A stretch of 64,000 nt of DNA from the NCBI GenBank assembly GCA_003246625.1, contig QJZR01000012.1, positions 372,001-436,000 of the forward strand, given 5' to 3'. How positions within the stretch are numbered: the stretch's first letter is position 1; every line of letters begins with the position of its first letter. Shown one piece after another: positions 14,896-24,812 of this stretch. This DNA is from Alphaproteobacteria bacterium. GTDB taxonomy: Bacteria > Pseudomonadota > Alphaproteobacteria > Rhodospirillales > Rhodospirillaceae. The translations under genes were made by a program, and so were the position numbers. A model generated the notes under the pieces. That model did not search any database. It had not been told where the DNA came from and saw only the letters and a list, made by a program, of their open reading frames with translations.

Positions 14896-17855
14896 GGGGT
14901 CTCCTTTTCTCTGGGCAGGGAAGCGGCGGGGCCGTCGATCAGGCGCTCGAAAGCGGCGGCGGTCTTTTCCACCGTGTTTTCCATCTGTTGCTTCAGCCCG
15001 GCGAAATCAACCGCCCCCACCGCGCGGCACAGCTTTTCCCGCAGGCCGCCGGGCAGATCCTCGCCCCGGGCGTTCTCGGCCATGGTCAGGCGCAGCATCA
15101 TCTGCACGGTCACCCAGAACCGCCGCGCCGCCAGCAGGTCGGCGGCGGTATCCTCGGGGATCAGCCGCCGCCGCGCCGCCAGACCGATCGCCCCGGCCGC
15201 GCCGCCATGCAGGATTTCCGGCATCTCCGGCGCGTGACGCAGTTGCAGGTACTGGGCGATGAAATCGATGTCGACCAGCCCGCCCCGGCGATGCTTGACC
15301 TCCCAATCCGGCACGCGGGGGAAGGATTGGCGGATGCGTTCGCGCATTTCCGCCACGTCGGCGAGCAGGCGGCCGGGATCGCGCGGGGACAGCAGGGTCT
15401 TGCGCACGATCGCCGCGATGCGCGGGGCCAGGGAGGCATCCCCGGCGACGACGCGGGCGCGGGTCAACGCCTGATGTTCCCAGGTCCACGAGGACTCCGC
15501 GTGATAATGGGCGAAGGAGTCCAGGCTGGCAGCCAGCGGCCCGGCGTTGCCGCTGGGACGCAGGCGCATGTCCACCTCGTAGAGCGTGCCCTCGGCGGTG
15601 GGCGCGGTCAGCGCGTTGACAAAACGCTGCACCAGCCGCGCGTAATAGGTGGGGGTGGGCAGCGGACGCGGCCCGTCGGACACCGCGTCGATCGGCGCGT
15701 CGTAGATGAGGATGAGGTCGAGGTCCGAGGTCGGCGTCATCTCCCCCGCGCCGAGGCGTCCGAGCGCCAGGATCGCCAGGGAGGCCCCCGCGATACGTCC
15801 ATGCGCCTGGGCGAACTCGCGTTCGACCTGGGGCAGCAGGGCGCGCAGCACCGCCTCCGCCAGGTCGGAAAGCTGCCGCCCGGCGGTTTCCGCGTCGACC
15901 ACGCCACGCAGGGTCTGCACCCCGATCTGGAAGGCGCGGTCGTGGGCGAAGCGCCGCGCGACATTCAGCACGTCCTCGAAATCCGCCGCCTGCGCCAGAC
16001 GCCCGGCCAGGTCCGCCGCCGCAACCTCCATCGGCGGCGGCGCCTGGAAGAATTCCGGCGACAGCAGGTTGTCGAGCAGGCCGGAGTTGCGACCCAACGC
16101 CTCGGCCAGCTTGGGCGCGTCGCCCAGCAGTTCGGCCAAGTCGTCCATGATCGCCGGATGGGCGTGGAACAGGGCGAACAGCTGCACCCCGGCGGGCAGG
16201 TGGGCGAGGAAGGAATCGAACTGGCGGAAGGCCTCGTCCGGGCGGGCGGAACGTCCCAGCGCGGCCAACAGCGCGGGGGCCAGTTCGGTCAAGATTTCGC
16301 GGGCGCGGGTGGATCGGGTGGCGCGGTAGCGGCCGAAGTGCCAGGCGCGCAGGCTGGCGCTGACCACCTCGGGGTGTTCGAAGCCCAGGCCACGCAGGGT
16401 GGCCAGGGTGTCGGGGTCGTCGTCGGTGCCGGTGAACACCAGGTTGCCGCCCTGCCCCGACAGTTCCGGCGCGTCGGCGAACAGCGCCGAATAGTGCCCC
16501 TCGACCCGCCGCAGGTGACGCAACAACTCGTCCGAGAACGCCTCGGCCGAGGCATACCCCATGAAGGTGGCGAACCGCGCCAGCTTTTCCGGTTCCTTCG
16601 GCAGGGTCTGGGTCTGCGCGTCGTCGATCATCTGCAGCCGGTGTTCGACCTGACGCAGGAAGACGTAGGATTCCTTCATCTCGCGCGCGGTCTCCGGCGC
16701 GACGTGGCCGATTTCCGCCAGATCGTCCAGGGCAACCAGGGTGCGCGGGCTGCGCAACGCGGGCAGCCGTCCGCCCCAGATCAGTTGCTGCGTCTGGGCG
16801 AAGAACTCGATCTCGCGGATGCCGCCGCGCCCCAGCTTGACGTTGTGGCCGGGCACCGTCATCTCGCGGCCGCCCGCCTTGGCGCTGATCTGCCGCTTGA
16901 TCGAATGGATGTCCTGGATGGCGTTGAAGTCGAGCAGCTTGCGCCAGACATAGGGGCGCAGGGTCTTGACGAACTCCTCCCCCGCCGTCCGGTCGCCCGC
17001 CGCCGGACGCGCCTTGATCATCGCCGCGCGTTCCCAGTTCTGGCCGAAGCCCTCGTAATAGATTTCCGCCGCCTGGGTGGACATCGCCACCGGCGTCGAA
17101 CCGGGATCGGGCCGCAAGCGCAGGTCGGTGCGGAAGACGTAGCCCTCGGCGGTGCGGGTTTCGAAAATCGACACCAGGTCGCGGGTCATGCGGATAAAGG
17201 CGGCGCGGGGGTCGGCGATTCCCGCCTCGACCGCGCGCACCTCGTCGTAAAGGGCGATGACGTCGATGTCGGAGGAATAGTTGAGCTCGCGCGCTCCCAG
17301 CTTGCCCATCGCCAGCAGGAAATATCCGGCGTCGGCGTCCGGCTCGGCCACGCCCGGCCGCAAGGGCCGCATCAGATGACGTACCGCCAGACCCAGCGCG
17401 GTTTCCGCGACGTCGCTGATCATCCCCACCAAATCGTCGAAGGGCAGATCCCCGGCGATGTCGGCCATGGCGATGACCAACGCGGCGCGGCGCTTGAAAA
17501 ACCGCAGTTGCCGCATCAATTCGTTGCGGTCGGCCTCGTCGCGGCAGGTCCGCTGCACCGCGTCGCGCAGGGCGGCGAAGGCGGCGGCGGGACCCTGGCG
17601 CATCGCGGCCAGGGCGGCGGCGGGCTCGTGCAGCAGAACCTGGGACAGATAGGGGCTGTTGCCGAACAGCGCGGCGAGCAGACGACGCGGCGCCGAAGCC
17701 TGCGCGGCGGCGGCGATATCCCGCGCCAACGACGGGTCGGACGGGGCGAACCGGTCGCCGAGGGCGGCCCAACGTTCGAATCCGATGTCGGCGGAGACGG
17801 AAGACGCACTTTCCGGGATGACGTGGCGTTGAGAAGGAAATACAAAATCTGTCAT
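14892..17855 (-). CDS. glnE: Bifunctional glutamine synthetase adenylyltransferase/adenylyl-removing enzyme
   Basis: 987 residues. GlnE switches glutamine synthetase off and on by adding or removing AMP, under PII control. The two nucleotidyltransferase halves are seen: the N-terminal (adenylyl-removing) one with GKLGARELNYSSDIDVIA at about 188-205, and the C-terminal (adenylyl-transferring) one with GRLGAGEMTPTSDLDLIL near residue 695. Each has a following helical domain. Four-base overlap with bcp downstream; divergent from the AsmA-like gene with about 65 bp between starts. Length fits the family. Confidence 0.97.
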   Translation of the reverse strand: MTDFVFPSQRHVIPESASSVSADIGFERWAALGDRFAPSDPSLARDIAAAAQASAPRRLLAALFGNSPYLSQVLLHEPAAALAAMRQGPAAAFAALRDAVQRTCRDEADRNELMRQLRFFKRRAALVIAMADIAGDLPFDDLVGMISDVAETALGLAVRHLMRPLRPGVAEPDADAGYFLLAMGKLGARELNYSSDIDVIALYDEVRAVEAGIADPRAAFIRMTRDLVSIFETRTAEGYVFRTDLRLRPDPGSTPVAMSTQAAEIYYEGFGQNWERAAMIKARPAAGDRTAGEEFVKTLRPYVWRKLLDFNAIQDIHSIKRQISAKAGGREMTVPGHNVKLGRGGIREIEFFAQTQQLIWGGRLPALRSPRTLVALDDLAEIGHVAPETAREMKESYVFLRQVEHRLQMIDDAQTQTLPKEPEKLARFATFMGYASAEAFSDELLRHLRRVEGHYSALFADAPELSGQGGNLVFTGTDDDPDTLATLRGLGFEHPEVVSASLRAWHFGRYRATRSTRAREILTELAPALLAALGRSARPDEAFRQFDSFLAHLPAGVQLFALFHAHPAIMDDLAELLGDAPKLAEALGRNSGLLDNLLSPEFFQAPPPMEVAAADLAGRLAQAADFEDVLNVARRFAHDRAFQIGVQTLRGVVDAETAGRQLSDLAEAVLRALLPQVEREFAQAHGRIAGASLAILALGRLGAGEMTPTSDLDLILIYDAPIDAVSDGPRPLPTPTYYARLVQRFVNALTAPTAEGTLYEVDMRLRPSGNAGPLAASLDSFAHYHAESSWTWEHQALTRARVVAGDASLAPRIAAIVRKTLLSPRDPGRLLADVAEMRERIRQSFPRVPDWEVKHRRGGLVDIDFIAQYLQLRHAPEMPEILHGGAAGAIGLAARRRLIPEDTAADLLAARRFWVTVQMMLRLTMAENARGEDLPGGLREKLCRAVGAVDFAGLKQQMENTVEKTAAAFERLIDGPAASLPREKETP

Positions 17856-17920
17856 GGAGGGATTCCGGGGCCAGGATTGGGCCAGGGGGTTGGACAGGTG
17901 AGGCGATCATTCTGCGTCAA

Positions 17921-20900
17921 GTGACAGCATACGCAATCCGCGTCGGATTGGGGATACTGGCGTTCATCCTGGTCTTCGTGCCGAGCCTGGGCGCCGCCCT
18001 GATCTGGGGCGTCCGCCAGGGGCCGGTTTCGATTGCCCAGGTACTGCCGCTTCTGGAGCATCAGGTGCAGGCCCGCACCGGCGCCACCGCCACCGCCAAG
18101 GGCGCCTTCCTCGCCTGGGACGGCAACCGCCGTCGCCTGGCCATCCGCCTGACCGAGGTGGCGATTTCGGGCACGCCGGGCTCGGTAACCCGCCTGCCCC
18201 TGGTCGATCTGTCGTACCGCCTGCGCGCCCTGCTGCGCGGCATGATCCTGCCCACCGCGGTGTCGATCTACAACCCGCGCCTGGTGCTGACCCGCGGCAG
18301 CGAGGGCGACCTGACGCTCAGCCTGGGCAGCCATGGCGACGCCGCGACGGCACCGGCCGCCGCGACGGACGCCGCATCCCGGCCCGCCTTCGATCTGCGG
18401 ACGGTGTTGGCCCCCCTGATGGCGCCCGGCGTGCGCCACCTCGACTTCGTCGACATCGTCGCCGCCGAGGCGACGGTGGTGGACATCCCGCAGGGGCGCC
18501 ACTACGGCATTCCCCGCCTCGACGCCGGGTTCGAGCGCACCGCCGACGGCCTCGCCGCGCAATTGAACTTCGCAACCCAGATCGGCGGCGTCGACTCGGC
18601 CTTTGCCGTCGACGCGGCGTTCGACCTAACCCCGGCCGAGGTCCGCCTGAACGCCGCCTTCGACAACGTGGTTCCCGGCCTGTTCGCCGCCGAATTCTCC
18701 ACCCTGGCCGCGGCCAAGGGCATCGACGTACCGATTTCCGGCCGCATCTCGGCCCGCCTGCGGCCCGAGGACATCACCCGCATCGACTTGGCCGACCTGG
18801 CGAAGGCCGAGGCCCGGGGCGAATTCGTCGGCGGCGAGGGCAGCGTCGCCGCCCCCGCCCCCTTGGGCCTGACCTATCCGGTCAAGGGCTTCCGCCTGAA
18901 GGGCGACTACGACGGCCGGGCAGGACAGGCCTCCCTGGAAACCCTGCACCTGGACCTGACGGACGCGGCGATTTCGGCGCAGGCCTCGGCCTCGTGGGTT
19001 CCCTCCCCGGCGGAGGACGACGCGGCGGGGCACGCCATCGTCCTTAAGTCGACGCTGCGCCTGACCGACACCGCCCTCGACAGCTTCGAACGCTATTGGC
19101 CGGAAGGCATCGCCCCGCCGGCGCGCAGCTGGCTGGTCGAAAACCTGCGGGACGGCCGCGTCGAGGAAGCCCGTTTCGATGCGGAACTGCGCGGCAAGGA
19201 CCTCGCCTCCCTGGACATTTCGACGTTCGCGGGCGAAGGCCGGATAAAGGATGCCTCCGTCCACTATCTGCGGCCGATGCCGCCGATCGTCGGCGCCTCT
19301 GGACGCGTCGTCTTCGGCCTCAAGGAAATCGACGTCTTCCCCGAAACCGGCCACGTCGGCGACATCGTCGTCCGCCCCGGCGGGCGGGTCCGCTTCACCG
19401 GGCTGGACGAATACGACCAGTACGCCGACATCGACGCCGACATCGAAGGCCCCTTGCGCGATTCCCTGGAACTGCTGGACCACGAGCCGCTGAAGCTGCT
19501 GCGCGGTCTGGGCACGGTGGACCCCAAGGCGATTTCCGGCGTCGGCAAAACCCACCTGACCATGCGCTTTCCCCTGCTGCTCGACCTGCGCCTCGTCGAC
19601 ATGACGGTGCAGGCGAAGGCGGCCCTTTCCGAGGTGACGATCAAGAACGTCATTCCCCGGCGCACCCTGACCGAGGGGGTGCTGAACCTGGCGGTGGACC
19701 TGGACGGGTTGGAGGTTTCGGGCGACGGCAAGGTCAACGGCGTGCCCCTGCGCCTGGGCTGGGAGGAACGTTTCTCCGGCCCCGGCTCGCGCACCCGCTA
19801 CACCATTTCGGGCAGCATCGACGACGCGGGGCGCACCGCGCTCGGTCTCGACTTCATCCCCTTCACCGCGCCCTACATGCGCGGCCCGATCGGCGGCGAC
19901 GCGGTGGCCACCGTCGACCAGCAGGGGCGCATGTCCCTGGGCGCGCAGCTGGACCTGACCCAGGCGGCGATGGAAGTGCCCGGCATGGGCTGGCGCAAGT
20001 TGCAGGGCGGCCCCGCCTCGGGCACCGCGTCGATCCGCTTCGACAAGGGCCGTCTGCGCGACATCCAGCAGTTCCGCATCCTGGCGGGCGACACCCTGGA
20101 GGTTTCCGGCAGCGCCAAGGCCGCCGCCGACGGCCGGGTCAGCAGCCTGACCTTCCGCGAAATCAAGCTGGGACGCAGCCGCCTGACCGGCGGCATGACC
20201 TTTGCCGCCGACGGCCGGGTCGACGCCTCGCTGACCGGCGAGATCCTCGACCTTCAGCCCCTGGTCGGCGAAGGCGGCTGGAAGGCCTTCGTCGACGACG
20301 ACGAGGAAGGAGACAAACCGGAAACCGTGCCGCCGCTGACCCTGGCCCTTTCCGCCGACCGGGTCTGGGTTTCCGCGGAAGGACGGATGACGGGAATGAC
20401 CGCCGCCCTGCACCGCGCCGCCGACAACACCTGGAGCGGCGAAATGACCGGCCGCGTCGACGGCGACAAGACCGCCGTCATCGACGTGCGCCGCGATGGC
20501 GAGGTCCGCCGCCTGTCGGTCACCTCCAACGACGCGGGCGCGCTGTTGACCGCCTTCGACTTCACCAAGTCGATCAAGGGCGGCGCGATGACCCTGGAGG
20601 GCGTCATCCCGAAGGACGGGCCGATCGTCGGCAAGGCGCGCATCGACAACTTCAGCGTGGTCAAGGCGCCGATCCTCGCCCGTCTGGTCTCGGTCGCCTC
20701 GATCACCGGCATCGCCGACCTGCTCAACGGCGCCGGGGTCAGCTTCTGGTATCTCGACGCGCCGTTCTCGCTGGAGCACGGCATCGCCACGCTGTCGGAA
20801 TTCCGCGCCACCGGGCCGTCGTTCGGCATCACCACCAACGGCATCGTCAACACCGACACCGACGCGGTGTCGCTGCGCGGCGCGATCATTCCCTTCAACG

Positions 20901-21130
20901 TGGTCAACCAGGTGATCACCGACATCCCGCTGATCGGGCAGATCCTCGGCGGCAAGAACGGCGGCCTGTTCGCGATGAACTACACCATCGCGGGCACCCT
21001 CGACGACCCCGACGTTTCGGTCAACCCGTTGTCCGCCCTGGTGCCGGGAGGGGTGCAGTCGCTGTTCTTCCCGAAGGAAACGCCCCCCACGGGGCAGGTG
21101 CCCGCGACGCCGCAGACGCCAGCCCCGTAA
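17921..21130 (+). CDS. AsmA-like/YhdP-type large envelope protein (DUF3971)
   Basis: 1069 residues from the GTG at 17921. One N-terminal membrane helix (about 7-27, LGILAFILVFVPSLGAALIW) anchors a very long, beta-rich periplasmic body. The C-terminal AsmA-like domain is at about 860-1040 (GVIPKDGPIVGKARIDNFSVVKAPILARLV, then NTDTDAVSLRGAIIPFNVVN). By family knowledge such AsmA/TamB/YhdP bridge proteins move phospholipids between the membranes. The sequence ends in a Pro/Thr-rich tail. It is divergent from glnE and converges on prfB (10 bp apart). The exact substrate is not deducible. Confidence 0.85.
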   Translation: MTAYAIRVGLGILAFILVFVPSLGAALIWGVRQGPVSIAQVLPLLEHQVQARTGATATAKGAFLAWDGNRRRLAIRLTEVAISGTPGSVTRLPLVDLSYRLRALLRGMILPTAVSIYNPRLVLTRGSEGDLTLSLGSHGDAATAPAAATDAASRPAFDLRTVLAPLMAPGVRHLDFVDIVAAEATVVDIPQGRHYGIPRLDAGFERTADGLAAQLNFATQIGGVDSAFAVDAAFDLTPAEVRLNAAFDNVVPGLFAAEFSTLAAAKGIDVPISGRISARLRPEDITRIDLADLAKAEARGEFVGGEGSVAAPAPLGLTYPVKGFRLKGDYDGRAGQASLETLHLDLTDAAISAQASASWVPSPAEDDAAGHAIVLKSTLRLTDTALDSFERYWPEGIAPPARSWLVENLRDGRVEEARFDAELRGKDLASLDISTFAGEGRIKDASVHYLRPMPPIVGASGRVVFGLKEIDVFPETGHVGDIVVRPGGRVRFTGLDEYDQYADIDADIEGPLRDSLELLDHEPLKLLRGLGTVDPKAISGVGKTHLTMRFPLLLDLRLVDMTVQAKAALSEVTIKNVIPRRTLTEGVLNLAVDLDGLEVSGDGKVNGVPLRLGWEERFSGPGSRTRYTISGSIDDAGRTALGLDFIPFTAPYMRGPIGGDAVATVDQQGRMSLGAQLDLTQAAMEVPGMGWRKLQGGPASGTASIRFDKGRLRDIQQFRILAGDTLEVSGSAKAAADGRVSSLTFREIKLGRSRLTGGMTFAADGRVDASLTGEILDLQPLVGEGGWKAFVDDDEEGDKPETVPPLTLALSADRVWVSAEGRMTGMTAALHRAADNTWSGEMTGRVDGDKTAVIDVRRDGEVRRLSVTSNDAGALLTAFDFTKSIKGGAMTLEGVIPKDGPIVGKARIDNFSVVKAPILARLVSVASITGIADLLNGAGVSFWYLDAPFSLEHGIATLSEFRATGPSFGITTNGIVNTDTDAVSLRGAIIPFNVVNQVITDIPLIGQILGGKNGGLFAMNYTIAGTLDDPDVSVNPLSALVPGGVQSLFFPKETPPTGQVPATPQTPAP

Positions 21131-21140
21131 CGGAGGGGCC

Positions 21141-22263
21141 TCAGGCCTCGGCGGATTCGTCCGCCCCGGCCAGCCGCGACGCCAACGACGCGGCCATGAA
21201 GGGGTCCAGGTTGCCGTCGAGGACCCCCTGGATGTCCGAGGTCTCGACCTCGGTGCGCAGATCCTTGACCATCTGGTAGGGCTGCATGACGTAGGACCGG
21301 ATCTGGTGCCCCCAGCCGATTTCGGTCTTGGTGGCTTCCAGGGCGTTGGCCTTTTCCTCGCGGATCTGCAATTCGCGCTCGTACAGGCGCGCCTTCAGCA
21401 TGTCCCAGCAGCGGGCCCGGTTCTGGTGCTGCGAACGTTCCATCTGGCACTGCACGACGATGCCGGTCGGATTGTGGGTGATACGCACCGCCGAATCCGT
21501 CTTGTTGATGTGCTGGCCGCCCGCGCCGGACGCACGATAGGTGTCGATGCGGCAATCCTTTTCCTCGATCACGATGTCGATGGTGTCGTCGATCACCGGA
21601 TACACCCACACCGAGGAAAAGCTGGTGTGCCGCCGCGCCGCGGAATCGTAGGGCGAAATCCGCACTAGGCGATGCACGCCGCTTTCCGTCTTCATCCAGC
21701 CATAGGCTCCGGCGCCCGAGAAACGCAGGGTCACCGACTTGATGCCCGCTTCCTCGCCCTCGCTCTCTTCCAGGTATTCCACCTTGAAGCCGCGACGTTC
21801 CGCCCAGCGCGAATACATGCGGGCGAGAATTTGCGCCCAGTCCTGCGCCTCGGTACCGCCCGCCCCGGCATGGATTTCGACGTAGGCGTCGTTCTGGTCC
21901 GCCTCGCCGGAAAGCAGGGTTTCCAGCTTCAGACGCTGCGCCTCCTCGCGCAGGCGGGCCAGGGCGGCCTCGGCCTCGGCGACGACGTCGGCGTCGTCTT
22001 CCGCCTCGCCCATCTCGATCAGGTCCAGGGAATCGGCCAGTTCGCGTTCCAGCCGCTTATAGCCGGAAATCGCGGTGTCCAGCTTGGTCCGCTCGCGCAT
22101 CAGGGTTTGCGCCCGCGCGGCGTCGTTCCACAGGTTGGGATCCTCGGACAGGGCGTTCAGTTCGTCCAGGCGGCGATTGGCTTCATCCCAGTCAAAGATG
22201 CCTCCTCAGCAGGGCCATCGCCTGCCGGATTTCCTGGGCCACGGACTCGATTTCGGCGCGCAT
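21141..22263 (-). CDS. prfB: Peptide chain release factor 2 with programmed +1 frameshift
   Basis: RF2 releases peptides at UGA and UAA. The main frame has the catalytic GGQ in [18 protein letters not shown] and the recognition tripeptide as SPY ([12 protein letters not shown]) instead of the more common SPF. The start of the protein is in another frame: ATG at 22263 opens 23 codons ([20 protein letters not shown]) ending CTT TGA. Skipping the T at 22194 continues as [15 protein letters not shown] into the main frame. The product is join(22263..22195, 22193..21141), 373 residues, the usual RF2 length. RF2 scarcity at its own UGA promotes the shift, so the gene is autoregulated. Confidence 0.95.
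22191..22206 (-). promoter_or_regulatory. prfB programmed frameshift site
   Basis: Minus strand reads AGGAGG, CAT, CTT TGA C. The internal Shine-Dalgarno-like AGGAGG (22201-22206), three bases before CTT, and the slippery CTT with in-frame TGA followed by C are the classical RF2 recoding elements. Confidence 0.92.
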
Positions 22264-22305
22264 CGGCGTCTATCCTCGTTCGGTATTCTGCGAAAGGCGG
22301 CGACT

Positions 22306-24714
22306 TTAATAGAGACCGCCGGCTTTGGGAACCCCCGTATCGCCCGGCGTTTCCTCCACCGGGGCGCCGGAACCGGTAACGGTGCGGGCCGAGCCGGGGG
22401 TCTCGCCGGGGCGGAACGCCTCGAACATGACCGAGGAATCGCCGGGTTCGGCGCGCAGGCCGGTGTCGTGGTTGATGCGGATCAGCCGCGCCCCCGGCGG
22501 GATGCGGAACGGCGTGCCGGGCTTGTCCTTCAACGCCTCGGTCATGAATTCCTTGAACACCGGCGCCGACACCGAACTGCCGGTCTCGTGCTTGCCCAGG
22601 CTCTTCGGTTCGTCGAAGCCGATGAACACCCCCACCGCCAAGTCGGGGGAGAAGCCGACGAACCAGGTATCCATGCTGTCGTTCGAGGTTCCGGTCTTCC
22701 CGGCCAGGGGCTTGCCCACCGCGGCGATGCGGCGGCCGGTGCCGCGCTCCACCACGCCTTCCAGGATATGCACCACCTGATAGGCGGAGATCGGATCGGC
22801 GATCTGCGGCCGGGTATCGGGCAGCTCGGGGGTGGCGTCGCCGGTCCAGAACACACTGCTGCACCCCTCGCAGGGACGGGTGTCGTGGCGATAGATGGTC
22901 TTGCCGTCGCGGTCCTGGATACGGTCGATCAGGGTCGGCACGATGCGCTTGCCGCCGTTGACCAGCATGGCGTAGGCCGAGGTCAACTGCAGCACCGTGG
23001 TCTCGCCCGCGCCCAGCGACATGGAAAGCACCGGCAGCATGCGGTCGGCGATGCCGAAGCGCCGCGCGGTGGCCACCACCTTGTCCATGCCCAGGGCCTC
23101 GGCCAGGCGCACCGTCATCAGGTTGCGCGATTTTTCGATGCCGATGCGCAGGGTGGTGGGCCCATAGAAATCGCCGCCATAGTTCTGCGGCTTCCATTTC
23201 GCCTGACCGGGGACCTCCAGCACGAAGGGCGCGTCGAGGATCAGGTCGGTGGGCTTGTAGCCGTTTTCGAGGGCGGTGAGATAGACGAACGGCTTGAACG
23301 CCGAACCCGGCTGACGCAACGCCTGGGTGGCGCGGTTGAATTCCGAGCGTTCGTGCGAGAAGCCGCCGACCATGGCGAGGATGCGCCCGGTGTGCGGGTC
23401 CATCGCCACCAGGGCGCCGTCGACCTGGGGAATCTGGCGCAAGGCATAGGTGCCCGCGGCCTCGTCCACCGCTTCCACCGCCACCACGTCGCCCGGCTGA
23501 ACCACCGAGGCGGGAGACTTCGGCGAGGGGCCGACTTCCTGACCCGGCAGGTGCGGCCGCGCCCAGCGCATCTCGGCATAGGGGATGGTGCCGCGCTTGC
23601 CGCCGACGAAGCCGATGGCGGCGGCCTGCTGCGAGACGCTCAACACCACGGCGCGCCGCCAGGTGTCGCGCAGCCCCTTCGGCAAATCCGCGTCGCGCAG
23701 GCGGATGCCCCAGCTCTGGTCTAGCTCGATATGCCCCAGGGGACCGCGCCAACCGTGGCGGAGGTCATAGGCGGCCAGGCCGTCCCGCAGGCTGCGGGTG
23801 GCGATTTCCTGCAGACGCGGTTCCAGGGTGGTGCGCACCGCCAACCCGCCCTTGTAAAGCGCGCGTTCGCCGTAACGGGCGACCAGTTCGCGCCGCACGT
23901 CCTCGGAGAAATACAGGGAATGGTTCAGAAACTCGGTTTCGGCACGGTTGATCGCCAACAGCGGCTCGCGCGCCGCGGCCGCGGCGTCGGCGGCGGCGAT
24001 GTGGCCGTCCTCGGCCATGCGGCCGATCACCCAGTTGCGGCGCGACACCGCCGCCTCGGGAAAGCGTTGCGGGTTATAGTTGTTGGGCGCCTTCGGCAGC
24101 GCCGCCAGATAGGCGGCCTCGGCGATGGTCAGTTCGTCCAGGGACTTGTTGAAATAGTTCATCGCCGCGGCGGCGACGCCATAGGAGCTGCGGCCGAGGT
24201 AGATCTCGTTCAGATAGAGTTCGAGGATGTGTTCCTTGCTGAACGCCTGCTCGATGCGCAGGGCGAGGATCGCCTCCTTCACCTTGCGCGACAGCGACAC
24301 CTCGTTGGAAAGTAGGAAGTTCTTCGCCACCTGCTGGGTGATGGTGGAGGCGCCGACCGGCCGCCGACCGCTGCCCGCGTGCTTGAGGTTGGTCAGGGCG
24401 GCGCGCAGCACGCCCATCACGTCGACCCCAGCGTGTTCGAAGAAACGTTGGTCCTCGGCCGAAAGGAAGGCGTTGACCACCGCCTTGGGAATTGCGTTGT
24501 AGGGAACGAAGACGCGCTTTTCGATGGCGTATTCGGTGACCAGACGTCCGTCGCCGGCGTAGATGCGGGTCATCACGTCGGGGGTATAGGTCTCCAACTG
24601 GCGGAAGTCGGGCAGCCCCCGGCCATAGTGCCAGAACACATAGACACCCCCGCCGACGCCGGCGAGAACGATGAAAAGCAAAAAACTGACCACGAAGGTC
24701 AGAACGCGCATCAT
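22306..24714 (-). CDS. mrcA: Penicillin-binding protein 1A (glycosyltransferase-transpeptidase)
   Basis: About 802 residues from the ATG at 24714, with AAGGGAA upstream; six codons more are open to 24732. It polymerises and cross-links peptidoglycan at the inner membrane. One N-terminal membrane helix (FVVSFLLFIVLAGVGGGVYV) is followed by the GT51 domain with SAEDQRFFEHAGVD and GASTITQQVAKNFLL, and an OB-like insert. The transpeptidase has SxxK (GSAFKPF), SRN (KSRNLMTV) and KTG (LAGKTGTSND). Next to the amidase gene amiC on the same strand, 98 bp apart, so cell-wall genes cluster here. Confidence 0.96.
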   Translation of the reverse strand: MMRVLTFVVSFLLFIVLAGVGGGVYVFWHYGRGLPDFRQLETYTPDVMTRIYAGDGRLVTEYAIEKRVFVPYNAIPKAVVNAFLSAEDQRFFEHAGVDVMGVLRAALTNLKHAGSGRRPVGASTITQQVAKNFLLSNEVSLSRKVKEAILALRIEQAFSKEHILELYLNEIYLGRSSYGVAAAAMNYFNKSLDELTIAEAAYLAALPKAPNNYNPQRFPEAAVSRRNWVIGRMAEDGHIAAADAAAAAREPLLAINRAETEFLNHSLYFSEDVRRELVARYGERALYKGGLAVRTTLEPRLQEIATRSLRDGLAAYDLRHGWRGPLGHIELDQSWGIRLRDADLPKGLRDTWRRAVVLSVSQQAAAIGFVGGKRGTIPYAEMRWARPHLPGQEVGPSPKSPASVVQPGDVVAVEAVDEAAGTYALRQIPQVDGALVAMDPHTGRILAMVGGFSHERSEFNRATQALRQPGSAFKPFVYLTALENGYKPTDLILDAPFVLEVPGQAKWKPQNYGGDFYGPTTLRIGIEKSRNLMTVRLAEALGMDKVVATARRFGIADRMLPVLSMSLGAGETTVLQLTSAYAMLVNGGKRIVPTLIDRIQDRDGKTIYRHDTRPCEGCSSVFWTGDATPELPDTRPQIADPISAYQVVHILEGVVERGTGRRIAAVGKPLAGKTGTSNDSMDTWFVGFSPDLAVGVFIGFDEPKSLGKHETGSSVSAPVFKEFMTEALKDKPGTPFRIPPGARLIRINHDTGLRAEPGDSSVMFEAFRPGETPGSARTVTGSGAPVEETPGDTGVPKAGGLY

Positions 24715-24812
24715 GGCATGGTTCCCTTGCAAACGCGGCCCGCCCGGGGGACGGGCTGGGCTCCCTCACATACGCGATTCCTTGCGGAAACGCCAGCCCA
24801 AGCCGGTTGTTC

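Noticed and set aside
14988..17924. 978-codon plus-strand frame opposite glnE
   Set aside because: High-GC codon bias of glnE keeps the antisense frame open; the translation is rich in Arg, Gly and Gln with no domain.
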